NCBI RefSeq assembly: GCF_902167635.1
Contig: NZ_CABHMS010000006.1
Span: 310,001-374,000 of the forward strand
Reading direction: 5' to 3'
Source of the DNA: Chitinophaga vietnamensis
GTDB taxonomy: Bacteria; Bacteroidota; Bacteroidia; Chitinophagales; Chitinophagaceae
Length of the DNA: 64,000 bases
Position numbers and translations under genes: made by a program. Below the pieces are notes generated by a model. It searched no databases. It worked only from the letters and a program-made list of their open reading frames with translations, and was not told where the DNA came from. This document shows positions 53,026-61,099 of this stretch, in pieces; within the stretch, counting starts at the first letter, position 1, and each line of letters begins with the position of its first letter.

Positions 53026-53745
53026 ATGAAAAGATTATTCTCATTAGCAGCGCCCATGCTGGTGCTGCTGGCATGCCACTCACCCGCCAAACCCAAGCAG
53101 GAAAGGCCTGTACAGATTGACACCATGTTGTTGATTGCACCGCCTGCGCACGCCGCCACCAAAGTAGCATCCAACGAAGTGTCGGTTGTCAACAAAGACA
53201 GCGTTACGTATATCCGTTTCGGTGATTGTTACTTTTCGCTCGACTGGATCTATCCTGATGCACAGCGCAATGATTTCGAACTCCATCCCGACACGCTCTT
53301 TTTCAAGCTGGCCTACAAACACACCATCGAAGGGCAGATGCTCGCTATTACTGCCGGTGCCAACGAGAAAATGAAAGTATGGCAACGCTATGAAACCAGC
53401 GCCATCATTGAAGGCTCCCCCACCCTGGCACTATTACAATGGAAACATCATCGCTCCGATTGGGAAGCGCTCAAAGAAGAAGCGAGTAATTTCTATCTCT
53501 GTAAAAAATATACTCCTGAAGAAAAGCAATTATTCCCCGAAGCCAACATCAATGAATTACGTCAGCAGATAAAACAGCATTTCGGACGGCTGGCACTTTC
53601 ACGGATCGCAGGCCTCTGCTCATTTCCTTCCGGACCCGCCAAAGTGGCCATCAGCCGCTATTTCCTGAAGGTGTCCGGCACATTGAACCACTCTGCCGAC
53701 AAGATCAACAAACTACTCGTGATCGATGTTGCCTTCAAAGGATAA
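53026..53745 (+). CDS. lipoprotein of unknown function
   Basis: 239-residue predicted lipoprotein; MLVLLACHS places the lipidated Cys near residue 17. The mature sequence is a mixed alpha/beta protein with aromatic-rich strands (DCYFSLDWIYPDA) and a helical segment EEKQLFPEANINELRQQI. No known domain or catalytic signature was recognised. It follows obgE by 67 nt and precedes another unknown lipoprotein by 45 nt; all three run in the same direction, so read-through is possible. Confidence 0.65.
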   Translation: MKRLFSLAAPMLVLLACHSPAKPKQERPVQIDTMLLIAPPAHAATKVASNEVSVVNKDSVTYIRFGDCYFSLDWIYPDAQRNDFELHPDTLFFKLAYKHTIEGQMLAITAGANEKMKVWQRYETSAIIEGSPTLALLQWKHHRSDWEALKEEASNFYLCKKYTPEEKQLFPEANINELRQQIKQHFGRLALSRIAGLCSFPSGPAKVAISRYFLKVSGTLNHSADKINKLLVIDVAFKG

Positions 53746-53790
53746 CCAGCAGTCAGTGTTCATTCATTATCTTTATAAAAAAATATCCCT

Positions 53791-54564
53791 GTGAAATTAT
53801 TCATTATCTCATTGTTCACCGCCGCCCTGCTGGTACAGGCCTGCAAACCTGCTGTCAACAGTGCTGCTATTACTGCTGACAGTACCCAGGCAGATACCAT
53901 GCTGAAACACATTGCCGGTTCTTACAAAGGCGATTTCGACGGCAGCCCCATTTATATTACCATCAACTTTATTAACGGCAAACAAGTAGCCGGATACAAT
54001 GTCCACAAGGGTTTGCGCCGCAACCTTCATGGCGATGTAAGCATGGATGGCAGCAACTATGTGCTCCACCTTGCCGAACCAGGCGATCATCCTTTTGATG
54101 GTAAATTTGTGCTCACCCTGATGAATAACCTCCAAAGCGGCAGTGGTAGCTGGGCGCCAGTGAATACTCCTTCCCTTAAAGAGAAGAAATTCCAGCTGGC
54201 GAGGGTAGACGCAAAAGATTACAACAAAAGCAATGATGCCGACGGCATGAACAGTATAGCCAACTTCTTCGCGGACGATGTGCGCCACAGCACGCTCGAA
54301 ACCAAAGAAGACGGCAGCTGCCAGCTCAAATATTATCCACAGATCACTGATTCCACTTTTGAAGAACAGGCCGTTGTTGTAAGAGGTACCTGGAAAGTAA
54401 GCAACGACAAAAAATATATTACCGTCAACTGGCAACCCAACGAACGCTTCAATAAAAAAGAATCACAGTTCACCATCAACTATCACAAACCGGAAACGGA
54501 AGATGATGGCTTATACATAGAAAGCGTAACTGGCGAGGGTTTCGAGTTCCATGGCATGCCATAA
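53791..54564 (+). CDS. lipoprotein of unknown function
   Basis: 257-residue predicted lipoprotein starting with GTG at 53791; the lipobox is LLVQACKP (Cys near 18). The mature part repeats short beta motifs around IAGSYKGDFDGSPIYI and the tail VRGTWKVSNDKKYITVNW, reminiscent of lipocalin-like or copper-resistance-like small barrels, but no family can be named. The downstream DUF2306 gene begins 1 nt after its stop codon (from the Met at 54566), so they are probably translated together. Confidence 0.65.
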   Translation: MKLFIISLFTAALLVQACKPAVNSAAITADSTQADTMLKHIAGSYKGDFDGSPIYITINFINGKQVAGYNVHKGLRRNLHGDVSMDGSNYVLHLAEPGDHPFDGKFVLTLMNNLQSGSGSWAPVNTPSLKEKKFQLARVDAKDYNKSNDADGMNSIANFFADDVRHSTLETKEDGSCQLKYYPQITDSTFEEQAVVVRGTWKVSNDKKYITVNWQPNERFNKKESQFTINYHKPETEDDGLYIESVTGEGFEFHGMP

Positions 54565-54565
54565 G

Positions 54566-55231
54566 ATGCGAAGGTTCAAGAAGATATTATGGATACTAAC
54601 GGCCACGGCTATACTCTATGCGTCCTGGCTGATGATACTGCTGAGTATCCCCTACCTCGCATTTAACCGGTATACCAATTTCCTGATGACCAAGCAGATC
54701 GCCTGGCATGTACAGCATTGGCGCATCAGTTTCTATACACATGTTTTTATCAGCAGCGTGGTGCTGATAGCGGGGTTGTTCCAATTCAGCAGCTATATGC
54801 TGCATCGGCATCCGCGGCTGCACCGCGCGCTGGGAAAAACTTATGCCGGAGTGGTGATCAGCATCAGCGGGCCAACAGGTCTGGTGATGGCCTTTTACGC
54901 CAATGGCGGATGGCCGGCGCGGATCAGCTTTGTGATCCTTTCTGCATTGTGGATCGCCTTTACGGCGACGGGATGGAAACGCGCTATGCAACACCGTTGG
55001 GAATCACATAGCGCGTGGATGTTGAGAAGTTATGCATTGACCTTATCGGCCGTTACGCTTCGTTTTTATGCTTACCTGCTCGGCCTCATGCACATGCCGC
55101 TGAAACCTGCGGCAGCTTATATCACCGTATCCTGGCTCAGCTGGACCTTGAACTTACTGATAGCAGAACTGTTCCTGAAACGGGCCGTGCTGAAGCTATT
55201 GGCGCCCGGCTACCGCCAGCGGCTCTCCTGA
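54566..55231 (+). CDS. DUF2306 integral membrane protein
   Basis: Membrane protein of 221 residues from the ATG at 54566; an ATG at 54551 overlaps the previous gene. It has about six to seven helices. The pattern WRISFYTHVFISSVVLIAGL, then HPRLHRALGKTYAG and HRWESHSAWMLRSYALT is characteristic of DUF2306, whose spaced histidines suggest heme or metal binding. Function is unproven. Its last 36 nt overlap the 3' end of the convergent TPR lipoprotein gene at 55196. Confidence 0.82.
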   Translation: MRRFKKILWILTATAILYASWLMILLSIPYLAFNRYTNFLMTKQIAWHVQHWRISFYTHVFISSVVLIAGLFQFSSYMLHRHPRLHRALGKTYAGVVISISGPTGLVMAFYANGGWPARISFVILSALWIAFTATGWKRAMQHRWESHSAWMLRSYALTLSAVTLRFYAYLLGLMHMPLKPAAAYITVSWLSWTLNLLIAELFLKRAVLKLLAPGYRQRLS

Positions 55232-56329
55232 TTTGTGTGTAAAGTGTCCATCATCGCTGATCGTGTAATAATCCCGCTTGATCTCCTTACTGGACACCTC
55301 CTTATTATCTTTGAAGCCTTCTTTCTGCGGATCTTTTTCGTATTCAATCTTGTAATCTGTCAACGCAATCTCTCCATTAGCGTTGATCATACCTACACGG
55401 TAAGGATCATCATCTTTTATCTGTCCGCCTACCAATAATTTATCGATCAATTTACCGGTAGGAGAATAACTTACGAGATAATAATACGGGAAATTATATC
55501 CTTCGATCTCTTTATCATTCACTGCATATACCAGTGTTTTGTAGGTTTCGGCAGCTTTTACCAGCCCCACAGAATAGAAGGTGCTGCCTACTTCGCGGGA
55601 AAATTCAGCATCACGCATCTCGGGTACATATCTTTCAAAATCGTAGGGAATATTCCTGTCGTCTGAAAGTTTCTCTGCATAGGATTTGTCGAGCGTAACC
55701 GGCAACGGTAGCGATTTGAACTCGCGGGCAAACAGCGTCCATTGCAGTTTGTCGGGATCTCCTGCGCCGCTCAGCGTCTCGGTAACGGCTCTACGAAAAC
55801 TATATTCATTTGTGGATCTCACATATAACAGGTCTGGATCTTTCATGATGTTATCCACATTACCGTAGCCAAATTCAATGGCCGATACCAGGAAATACAG
55901 CGAGCTGTCCACCTGCTGATTATGCGAATATGCGCAGGCTTTATTGTACAATACTTTTGACAGTGGCTGGTAGCTGAGCAGCTCTGCCATATTGTAAGCG
56001 CCGATGGCTTCTGAATACTTGCCGTTATCCATGAGGGCATTGCCCAGTTCATAATATGCTTTGCCCTGTGGCCGCAATAAGATGGAACTTTTGAACAGGG
56101 CCACGCTGGCATCTGCATGTTTTTTGTTCCGGTATTGGTCTATTGCTGCCAGGAATTTCTTTTCCGCGGCGTTCACATTTCCTCTGGAAGTGGCTACTGC
56201 GGCCTTTACGGAGTCGGGGTTATAGATAGAGTTGGCCGTCAGGGTAACTTTTTCCTGTGTTTTGTTACTGCCGGTTTCATGGCAGGCAGCAAACAAGGCC
56301 AGAGAAGCTAACAAAAGTAAAACACGCAT
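55196..56329 (-). CDS. TPR-containing lipoprotein
   Basis: 377 residues from the Met at 56329 (MRVLLLLASLALFAAC, Cys at 16); an in-frame Met at 56362 would add 11 residues before the signal. The region about 45-170 contains tetratricopeptide-like helices, including QGKAYYELGNALMDNGKYSE and KVLYNKACAYSHNQQVDSS. The C-terminal half is a beta-rich domain of unknown family. TPR lipoproteins scaffold envelope complexes. The gene's 3' end overlaps the DUF2306 gene on the opposite strand by 36 nt, and its 5' end is divergent from a small membrane protein gene. Confidence 0.75.
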   Translation of the reverse strand: MRVLLLLASLALFAACHETGSNKTQEKVTLTANSIYNPDSVKAAVATSRGNVNAAEKKFLAAIDQYRNKKHADASVALFKSSILLRPQGKAYYELGNALMDNGKYSEAIGAYNMAELLSYQPLSKVLYNKACAYSHNQQVDSSLYFLVSAIEFGYGNVDNIMKDPDLLYVRSTNEYSFRRAVTETLSGAGDPDKLQWTLFAREFKSLPLPVTLDKSYAEKLSDDRNIPYDFERYVPEMRDAEFSREVGSTFYSVGLVKAAETYKTLVYAVNDKEIEGYNFPYYYLVSYSPTGKLIDKLLVGGQIKDDDPYRVGMINANGEIALTDYKIEYEKDPQKEGFKDNKEVSSKEIKRDYYTISDDGHFTHKSGEPLAVAGRQ

Positions 56330-56364
56330 AGAATAGGAATTTAACCTCCTAAAGATACACAAGT

Positions 56365-56892
56365 ATGTTTATGGAAAAATATCAGGCCTGCATCTTATCA
56401 CAAATCTATTCTATGACGGATAATTATAACTGCCAGTCGCTCAACCACGATGACACCTTTATCCTGAAAAGTAATCTTGCCGCCAAGTACAACCAAATTA
56501 GCAAGATGTCTTTATTCTTTGGCGGTATTACGCTCTTCGGTTTCTTTCTTATCATGTTGCGCATCCAGTCTTTACAGCCAGGATACTTTTTTCTGGCCGT
56601 AGCGGTATTGTACTGTTCCTTCTTTCTTGCCTTCTGGTTCAGCACCATCGCGCGTTTGAAGCGGGACCTGAAAGAAAAGAAAAAAATAGTGCTCACGACG
56701 AGGATTAAAAATAAATCCAGCACCAATGAACTGGGTATCAGGGAACATTACCTGTTGCTGGAAGACAATCCATTTGGATTGAAGAAGATAGATGTAACGC
56801 CGGAGATATTTGCCCGGATACCATTGCACACGGAGCTGAAGATCACTGCAACCCTGCATTCCGGTACTTTTCTGCAATGCGAGATGGAATAA
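56365..56892 (+). CDS. small two-helix membrane protein of unknown function
   Basis: 175 residues (159 if translation begins at the Met at 56413, which leaves more room for a promoter in the narrow divergent gap). Two adjacent hydrophobic segments (MSLFFGGITLFGFFLIML and FFLAVAVLYCSFFLAFW) are followed by a basic stretch LKRDLKEKKKI and a soluble C-terminal domain of about 75 residues. No family recognised. Confidence 0.65.
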   Translation: MFMEKYQACILSQIYSMTDNYNCQSLNHDDTFILKSNLAAKYNQISKMSLFFGGITLFGFFLIMLRIQSLQPGYFFLAVAVLYCSFFLAFWFSTIARLKRDLKEKKKIVLTTRIKNKSSTNELGIREHYLLLEDNPFGLKKIDVTPEIFARIPLHTELKITATLHSGTFLQCEME

Positions 56893-56908
56893 CGTAAACG
56901 GTTATACG

Positions 56909-57310
56909 CTATTTTATTTCGAATGAGAGTACACAATATTTGTCGATGGTGGGTGATACCTTGATGTAAATGGTATGCTTGCCATTACGTAAGGTGGTGG
57001 CAGGCGGTAAGGGTGGCGTGCCACAATAACCCATGGGAACGATGGTCCTGTCGGCATCGGCATTGCCGGAAGCGGAGAGCAATGCGCTGTTACCCATCAC
57101 GTAGATACTGTCGATCGGAAAGTAGTTGGTGGTAACATTTTGCGGCAGCCTGCCGATATCCAGATTACCGATCTTCAGGTTACTGAACCAGGATTCGCTC
57201 TTATTTACAAATCTCACCATCAGGGGGCCTGACTGGCTCTCATGGTCTTTTTTGCAGGCGATGAAAAGCGCGGCTACTGCGATACAGAAAAGGCATAAAG
57301 ATCGCTTCAT
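56909..57310 (-). CDS. lipoprotein of unknown function
   Basis: 133-residue predicted lipoprotein: the lipobox VAALFIAC gives Cys near 19, followed by Lys-Lys-Asp, an outer-membrane sorting context. The mature part (about 28-130) is beta-rich, with VRFVNKSESWFSNLKIGNLD and GKHTIYIKVSP reminiscent of DUF4397-like Ig folds, which I cannot confirm. It lies downstream of the YwqK-like gene on the same strand (61-nt gap). Confidence 0.65.
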   Translation of the reverse strand: MKRSLCLFCIAVAALFIACKKDHESQSGPLMVRFVNKSESWFSNLKIGNLDIGRLPQNVTTNYFPIDSIYVMGNSALLSASGNADADRTIVPMGYCGTPPLPPATTLRNGKHTIYIKVSPTIDKYCVLSFEIK

Positions 57311-57370
57311 GGAAAAGTGATTTATCGTGAAGCGCGTTAGTGTCCTGGTTTGTTACACGACAAGTTAAGC

Positions 57371-57733
57371 CTATTCTGTAGGGGGCAGAAAGTCTTTTCG
57401 TTTGGGTGGACTTTCTTTATCCGGCACATAATACAATACTTCATCGAGCTTGTCGAAAATGTATTTGAAAGTAGCGAGGTGTTCTTCCTCAGAAGAAAAG
57501 AACTTCGCCTGTCCATGCAGCCTGTTTTGCTCGAAAGTCAGGATCATGCGGAGTTTGCCGGCATCATCAAAAAAATATCCGCGGCCCTGCCTGGCGCCGT
57601 GTACATATTGCACAGATCTTTTCAGCAACTTGTTTTCATAACAATGCCAGAAACCTTCCCGCAATCCGTTTTGCTCATATCCCGCCCAGAGTTGCTCCTG
57701 CTGCGGTACTGTACGGAAATTGTATTCGTTCAT
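57371..57733 (-). CDS. YwqK/MORN-repeat protein, possible immunity partner of the DUF4157 protein
   Basis: 120-residue soluble protein without a signal peptide. Short repeating units such as GLREGFWHCYENK, GARQGRGYFFDDAGKLR and RLHGQAKFFSSEEEH match the MORN-like repeats of YwqK proteins, which are known as antitoxins/immunity proteins for secreted toxins in Bacillus-type systems. It begins 6 nt after the stop codon of the DUF4157 gene, so the two form an operon. Immunity is an inference from this pairing; MORN repeats also occur in unrelated scaffolds. Confidence 0.72.
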   Translation of the reverse strand: MNEYNFRTVPQQEQLWAGYEQNGLREGFWHCYENKLLKRSVQYVHGARQGRGYFFDDAGKLRMILTFEQNRLHGQAKFFSSEEEHLATFKYIFDKLDEVLYYVPDKESPPKRKDFLPPTE

Positions 57734-57739
57734 AGCTGT

Positions 57740-58945
57740 TTATCTGACGATCTTGAGTTCTGATTTGATAATATTTTCTTTTGTTGCCCCGGCTACGATC
57801 GGTTGCGTGAAGATGTATTTCACATCGGTGAAATCAAAATAGTAATCGATAGAGCCATCGTTGGAGCCGTTTACTTTCCTGGTGCTTTCGTCAAATCCTT
57901 CGCCTATATATTTGATCGTTTTGGTAGGATAGGTTTCTTTCAGGAATTTTTCCTGTGATTCATGCCCGGCCTGGTGTGCCTTTTTAAAGTCGTCTTTAGA
58001 AGCGCTGGCTTTGTTCTTTTCATAATCTTTGATGGCAAATCTTTCCACCACGAAATGCAGGAACCAGCTTCTGAAGATGGGCGATGAAAGATTGAGGGTA
58101 TCATCGGTATCTACATCTCCGGTGGCGAAGCTGTCGATGAACTTGGTATCTGATTTCGGGATAAGGTTCAGATTAACGGTTTGTGCGTCGTTAATGGCTT
58201 CGAGCATTTTTTTGGCATATTCATCTTTGCCGGTAGCTTTGGGATCGGTGGCTTTAATGTTACCGTCGGCTTCCATTTCCATTGCTACGCTGGAGCCATC
58301 GTTCATTTTGGCGAGGAACTTTTTGCGGGTCGCTTCGTCGGTGCCGGTGAGTTTCATTTTCCGCTGGATGCCAGTACCGCCGCCGCTTTGCTGTATCACA
58401 TGCGTAAGCTCATGTGCCAGCAGGTGTTTGCCTTCATTGGATTCAGGTGCAAAGCGGCCGCTGTTGAAATAGATGTCCTTACCTACCGTGAAGGCTTCCG
58501 CTTGCAGGTCGTCCGACAGCCGGGTGGCGTAAGACCCGGTGTGGATACGTACATCTACAAAGCTTTCGCCGAAGCGGCTTTCCATGAAATCGCGGGTGCC
58601 TTCCGGCAGGGGATGCCCGCCACCGCGAGAGCTGTCGATAGCGCTGGAAGTAGCATCACTGGCGGGTGCTGATCCGCCGGCAGCCTGACGTTGGATAAAT
58701 CCGGGCTGCGGGCTGCGCTGGGCCAGGTTTTCCTCTTCTTCACAATGTGCGCATTTTCTTTGTATCAGGCCTGGTTGGGGCATGCGCATGATATGATCCG
58801 CCGTGGCATCGGCTTGCGTTTCCTGGGCGGCATTTGCCCGACTGGTAGCGGATTTGCGGCGAAGGATGTTGTTGGCCACATGACTGCTGCTGCTGTTGGA
58901 AGAGGCTTCCTCACGCCGGCGCGCATAAACATTTGAGGTGCTCAT
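57740..58945 (-). CDS. DUF4157 (eCIS-core) protein with an HExxH motif and an unknown C-terminal domain
   Basis: 401 residues from the Met at 58945 (MSTSNVYARRREEAS); an in-frame Met seven codons upstream is less likely. The N-terminal 110 residues are low-complexity with the paired phrases QPGLIQRK and QPGFIQRQ around a CAHC motif, typical of DUF4157 proteins. The DUF4157 core (about 112-190) ends in LLAHELTHVIQQ, with His178-Glu-Leu-Thr-His182 as a zincin-like site. DUF4157 marks cargo or associated proteins of extracellular contractile injection systems. The last 200 residues are unlike any family I recognise and contain a His/Glu-rich helix (KKAHQAGHESQEKF). No injection-system genes are in this window. 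Confidence 0.88.
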   Translation of the reverse strand: MSTSNVYARRREEASSNSSSSHVANNILRRKSATSRANAAQETQADATADHIMRMPQPGLIQRKCAHCEEEENLAQRSPQPGFIQRQAAGGSAPASDATSSAIDSSRGGGHPLPEGTRDFMESRFGESFVDVRIHTGSYATRLSDDLQAEAFTVGKDIYFNSGRFAPESNEGKHLLAHELTHVIQQSGGGTGIQRKMKLTGTDEATRKKFLAKMNDGSSVAMEMEADGNIKATDPKATGKDEYAKKMLEAINDAQTVNLNLIPKSDTKFIDSFATGDVDTDDTLNLSSPIFRSWFLHFVVERFAIKDYEKNKASASKDDFKKAHQAGHESQEKFLKETYPTKTIKYIGEGFDESTRKVNGSNDGSIDYYFDFTDVKYIFTQPIVAGATKENIIKSELKIVR

Positions 58946-58989
58946 AAACAAGGGGTTTGGGGTCAATAACTTTATTTACTAAAGTTAAG

Positions 58990-59016
58990 ATAATCCCTGC
59001 GGAAAGAGGGGATTAT
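58990..59016. terminator. hairpin next to the island's outer att copy
   Basis: ATAATCCC / GGGATTAT with an 11-nt loop, followed by TTTTC on the plus strand. It lies between the DUF4157 promoter region and the tRNA fragment; it may be the ancestral tRNA-Thr terminator displaced by the insertion. Confidence 0.5.
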
Positions 59017-59034
59017 TTTCGGGCGATATACTAC

Positions 59035-59083
59035 TGAGCCAACCATGGGACTCGAACCCACGACCTGTTATTTACGAAACAAC
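59035..59083 (-). pseudogene. 3' fragment of tRNA-Thr(CGT); distal attachment-site copy
   Basis: 49 nt identical to 62499-62547. They contain the 3' 47 nt of the intact tRNA-Thr (anticodon arm, variable region, T arm, acceptor 3' strand and discriminator) in the same orientation. The identity stops at the 5' end of the anticodon stem, and the following DNA is unrelated to a tRNA, so the piece is not functional. Confidence 0.93.
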
Positions 59084-59490
59084 ACCTGCCCACTTATTGA
59101 AGTTTTGCGTTCTTTGTGAAAATATAGCAAAGTTTAGTCAGATGGTCGATTTATTGAAGTTCACTGACATTTCAATTGCAGCGTTTACGGTCTACAAAAA
59201 GGGCAGAATTTACCGAAATTCATTCCAGCTTTATTAGTGCATTTTTGAAGCACGATTGGCAAGGTTTACGATGAATTTTTGGACATATTTTCGGGGCATA
59301 ACAAGCTTTTATTAGTGTCACATTATGATTGAACGTTTTCTATAAACTTATCAAGGATAATAAAAAATAGAGAAATCAATAATTGAAAATTAAATTTAAT
59401 AAGCAATAACCACGATGTTCGGCAGTATAATCTTCGATGATTTTTGATAGCCCTTTTTATTAAACCCTTAACCCAATTAAATCGAAGCCC
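59084..59490. other. AT-rich non-coding left end of the island
   Basis: 407 nt without a credible gene. Two copies of the 11-mer TTATTGAAGTT (59094-59104 and 59151-59161) lie next to the att core and may be integrase arm-type sites. The promoter for the downstream lipoproteins should lie at the right end of this stretch; no clean TAnnTTTG was found. Confidence 0.5.
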
Positions 59491-60015
59491 ATGAAAAGTA
59501 AATTTCCTTTGTATCTATTTCTTTTTGTTATGATCTGCATGGCAATAAATGCCTGTCGAGATAAGAACCAGGTAGCCCCGCAAGATTCTATCATTGGCCG
59601 AATAGAGGGCAACAGTATTACTGCTATTCCATCCAACGATATGCTTCCGGAAGCTATAGGGGTGAAATATATAGCATTTGTCAAACAAAACTTGCAGGCC
59701 GAGCATTTCCGCGTTATAAACAAATCTGTTATTAAAGCAGACAACTTTTATTATTTAAAGACCACAGTTGAAACCAGTTCCTCTAAGGTAAGAGATGTCT
59801 ATGTTTCCCTTAAGCAACTTAGTGGTACAAATTCATTGGCTGCAGATACAACCATTGTTACCTGTGAGGCGATGACTTGCAACCAATGTGGCATTTATCT
59901 CAACCGAGTGACAGGTGTTATATCTTGTGTGTGCGGATTCCCAAACGGAGGAACTTGTAAAAAAATCGTTACAGCCCCCCCAAAAGATACGCCCAATATA
60001 GCTGCTTTACATTAA
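59491..60015 (+). CDS. six-cysteine lipoprotein, copy 1 (unknown family)
   Basis: 174-residue predicted lipoprotein; MAINACRDK places the lipidated Cys near residue 22. About 100 residues of mixed alpha/beta sequence (IGVKYIAFVKQNLQAEHF, then VIKADNFYYLKTTVE) precede a cysteine-rich tail: C-x4-C-x2-C-x12-C-x-C-x7-C, ending KIVTAPPKDT. The next gene encodes a paralogue of identical length with the same cysteine order and the same tail word. Six closely spaced cysteines outside the cytoplasm suggest disulfides or a metal site; the TlpA-type thioredoxin encoded downstream could serve them. I cannot name a family. Confidence 0.8.
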   Translation: MKSKFPLYLFLFVMICMAINACRDKNQVAPQDSIIGRIEGNSITAIPSNDMLPEAIGVKYIAFVKQNLQAEHFRVINKSVIKADNFYYLKTTVETSSSKVRDVYVSLKQLSGTNSLAADTTIVTCEAMTCNQCGIYLNRVTGVISCVCGFPNGGTCKKIVTAPPKDTPNIAALH

Positions 60016-60031
60016 TTAACCCTTAAAAAAT

Positions 60032-60556
60032 ATGCAAATGAAACCTCCTCTAATTATTGCTTTATTTTTAATGCTAACCGTGGTAATACTGTTGAGCTGC
60101 CAGAAACAAATGATCCCATCTAAGCAAGAAGGTTTAGCAATGGAAACAAATGGGAAGCTCATTGAAAATGAGATTTCGCTACACTCGTTGAAAGATCAGC
60201 TTGGAGCCGGATATGCAAGATTTATCAGAGAGAATTTTACACAAAAAGACTTTGAAATTATTGACAAAAAGGTTATCAAGGGAAAGTATCACTATTATCT
60301 TATGACAAGGGCACAGATAGATGCAAATAATACGGTAGATATTTACACTGAGCTGGTTAAAAGGGGAAATGAACTAAGCCTTGTCTCCATGGCTTCAGAT
60401 TCCACTATTCACTACAATTGCACAAGAGTAAACTGTAGTGGCTGTAAATTTGATATTAACTCTCAATCTGCTTTATGTTATTGCCCGGACCCAGACAATT
60501 CAAAGGTCTGTAAGTTGATTGTCACGACTCCCCCTAAAGATACCATTAAGCCATAA
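60032..60556 (+). CDS. six-cysteine lipoprotein, copy 2 (paralogue of the preceding gene)
   Basis: 174-residue predicted lipoprotein (VVILLSCQK, Cys near 23), 16 nt after its paralogue. It aligns along its length with copy 1: LGAGYARFIRENFTQKDF corresponds to IGVKYIAFVKQNLQAEHF. The tail has C-x4-C-x2-C-x10-C-x-C-x8-C followed by KLIVTTPPKDT. The two have diverged strongly apart from the cysteines and the PPKDT end, so the conserved features are the likely functional ones. A 14-bp hairpin follows in the gap to the next gene. Confidence 0.8.
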   Translation: MQMKPPLIIALFLMLTVVILLSCQKQMIPSKQEGLAMETNGKLIENEISLHSLKDQLGAGYARFIRENFTQKDFEIIDKKVIKGKYHYYLMTRAQIDANNTVDIYTELVKRGNELSLVSMASDSTIHYNCTRVNCSGCKFDINSQSALCYCPDPDNSKVCKLIVTTPPKDTIKP

Positions 60557-60566
60557 GATAAGTATT

Positions 60567-60608
60567 TCCAACACAGTACTGTTTCTTTGTCATAAGTACT
60601 GTGTTGGA
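60567..60608 (+). repeat. 14-bp perfect hairpin inside the island operon
   Basis: TCCAACACAGTACT (60567-60580) pairs with AGTACTGTGTTGGA (60595-60608) around a 14-nt loop. No T run follows, so it is more likely an mRNA processing or stabilising element between cistrons than a full terminator. Confidence 0.75.
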
Positions 60609-60625
60609 GTATAAACTGCGATTCA

Positions 60626-61099
60626 ATGAAAATGAAATCACCTATTCGTCAACTCATTGGAATAATAGTCTTATTTACTGCCTTGATAATAGCTTCGTGC
60701 TCTCAGCACAGCAAATCTCGTGTACCTATAACAGAATACAGTTTTCCATCACTGACAAACGATATCAAACAGGACTCTGAACATCTTCCAGCAATAAAAT
60801 TTAGAGAATATTCTTATAACTTCGGAAATGTAAAGAAGGGGGCAAAATTGGTTCATATCTTCAGATTTGTAAACAATGGGGCAGCTCCTGTCGTAATTAA
60901 TGACATTAAAGCTCACTGTGGGTGCGTTGTAACCAATTTTAGCAAAGAACCGGTTAACAAAGGAGATTCTGGAAGCGTGGAGATATCGATTAAAACTGGA
61001 GATTTATCCGGACAAATAGAAAAAGTAATCAGTGTCTTTAGTAATACTGCTCCTGTTCAAACCGATCTGTTTGTCCAATCTGAAATCAGAAATGAATAG
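60626..61099 (+). CDS. DUF1573-domain lipoprotein
   Basis: 157-residue predicted lipoprotein (IIASCSQ, Cys near 25). The domain from about 55 to 150 matches DUF1573, an Ig/ASPM-like fold: IKFREYSYNFGNVKKGAKL, then FRFVNNGAAPVVINDIKAHCGCVV, with the family's paired Cys in HCGC. DUF1573 proteins are common in Bacteroidota beside thioredoxin-like and peptide-associated genes. The following TlpA-type gene starts inside its last codons (ATG at 61092, stop at 61097-61099), an 8-nt overlap that indicates translational coupling. Confidence 0.88.
   Translation: MKMKSPIRQLIGIIVLFTALIIASCSQHSKSRVPITEYSFPSLTNDIKQDSEHLPAIKFREYSYNFGNVKKGAKLVHIFRFVNNGAAPVVINDIKAHCGCVVTNFSKEPVNKGDSGSVEISIKTGDLSGQIEKVISVFSNTAPVQTDLFVQSEIRNE

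Noticed and set aside
59035-59083. A second functional tRNA gene
   Set aside because: Only the 3' part of tRNA-Thr is present; the D arm and 5' acceptor strand are missing, so it cannot fold.
59145-59235. 31-codon ATG frame at the left end of the island, considered as a recombinase or excisionase remnant
   Set aside because: Too short and lacking any integrase motif such as the R-H-R-Y set.
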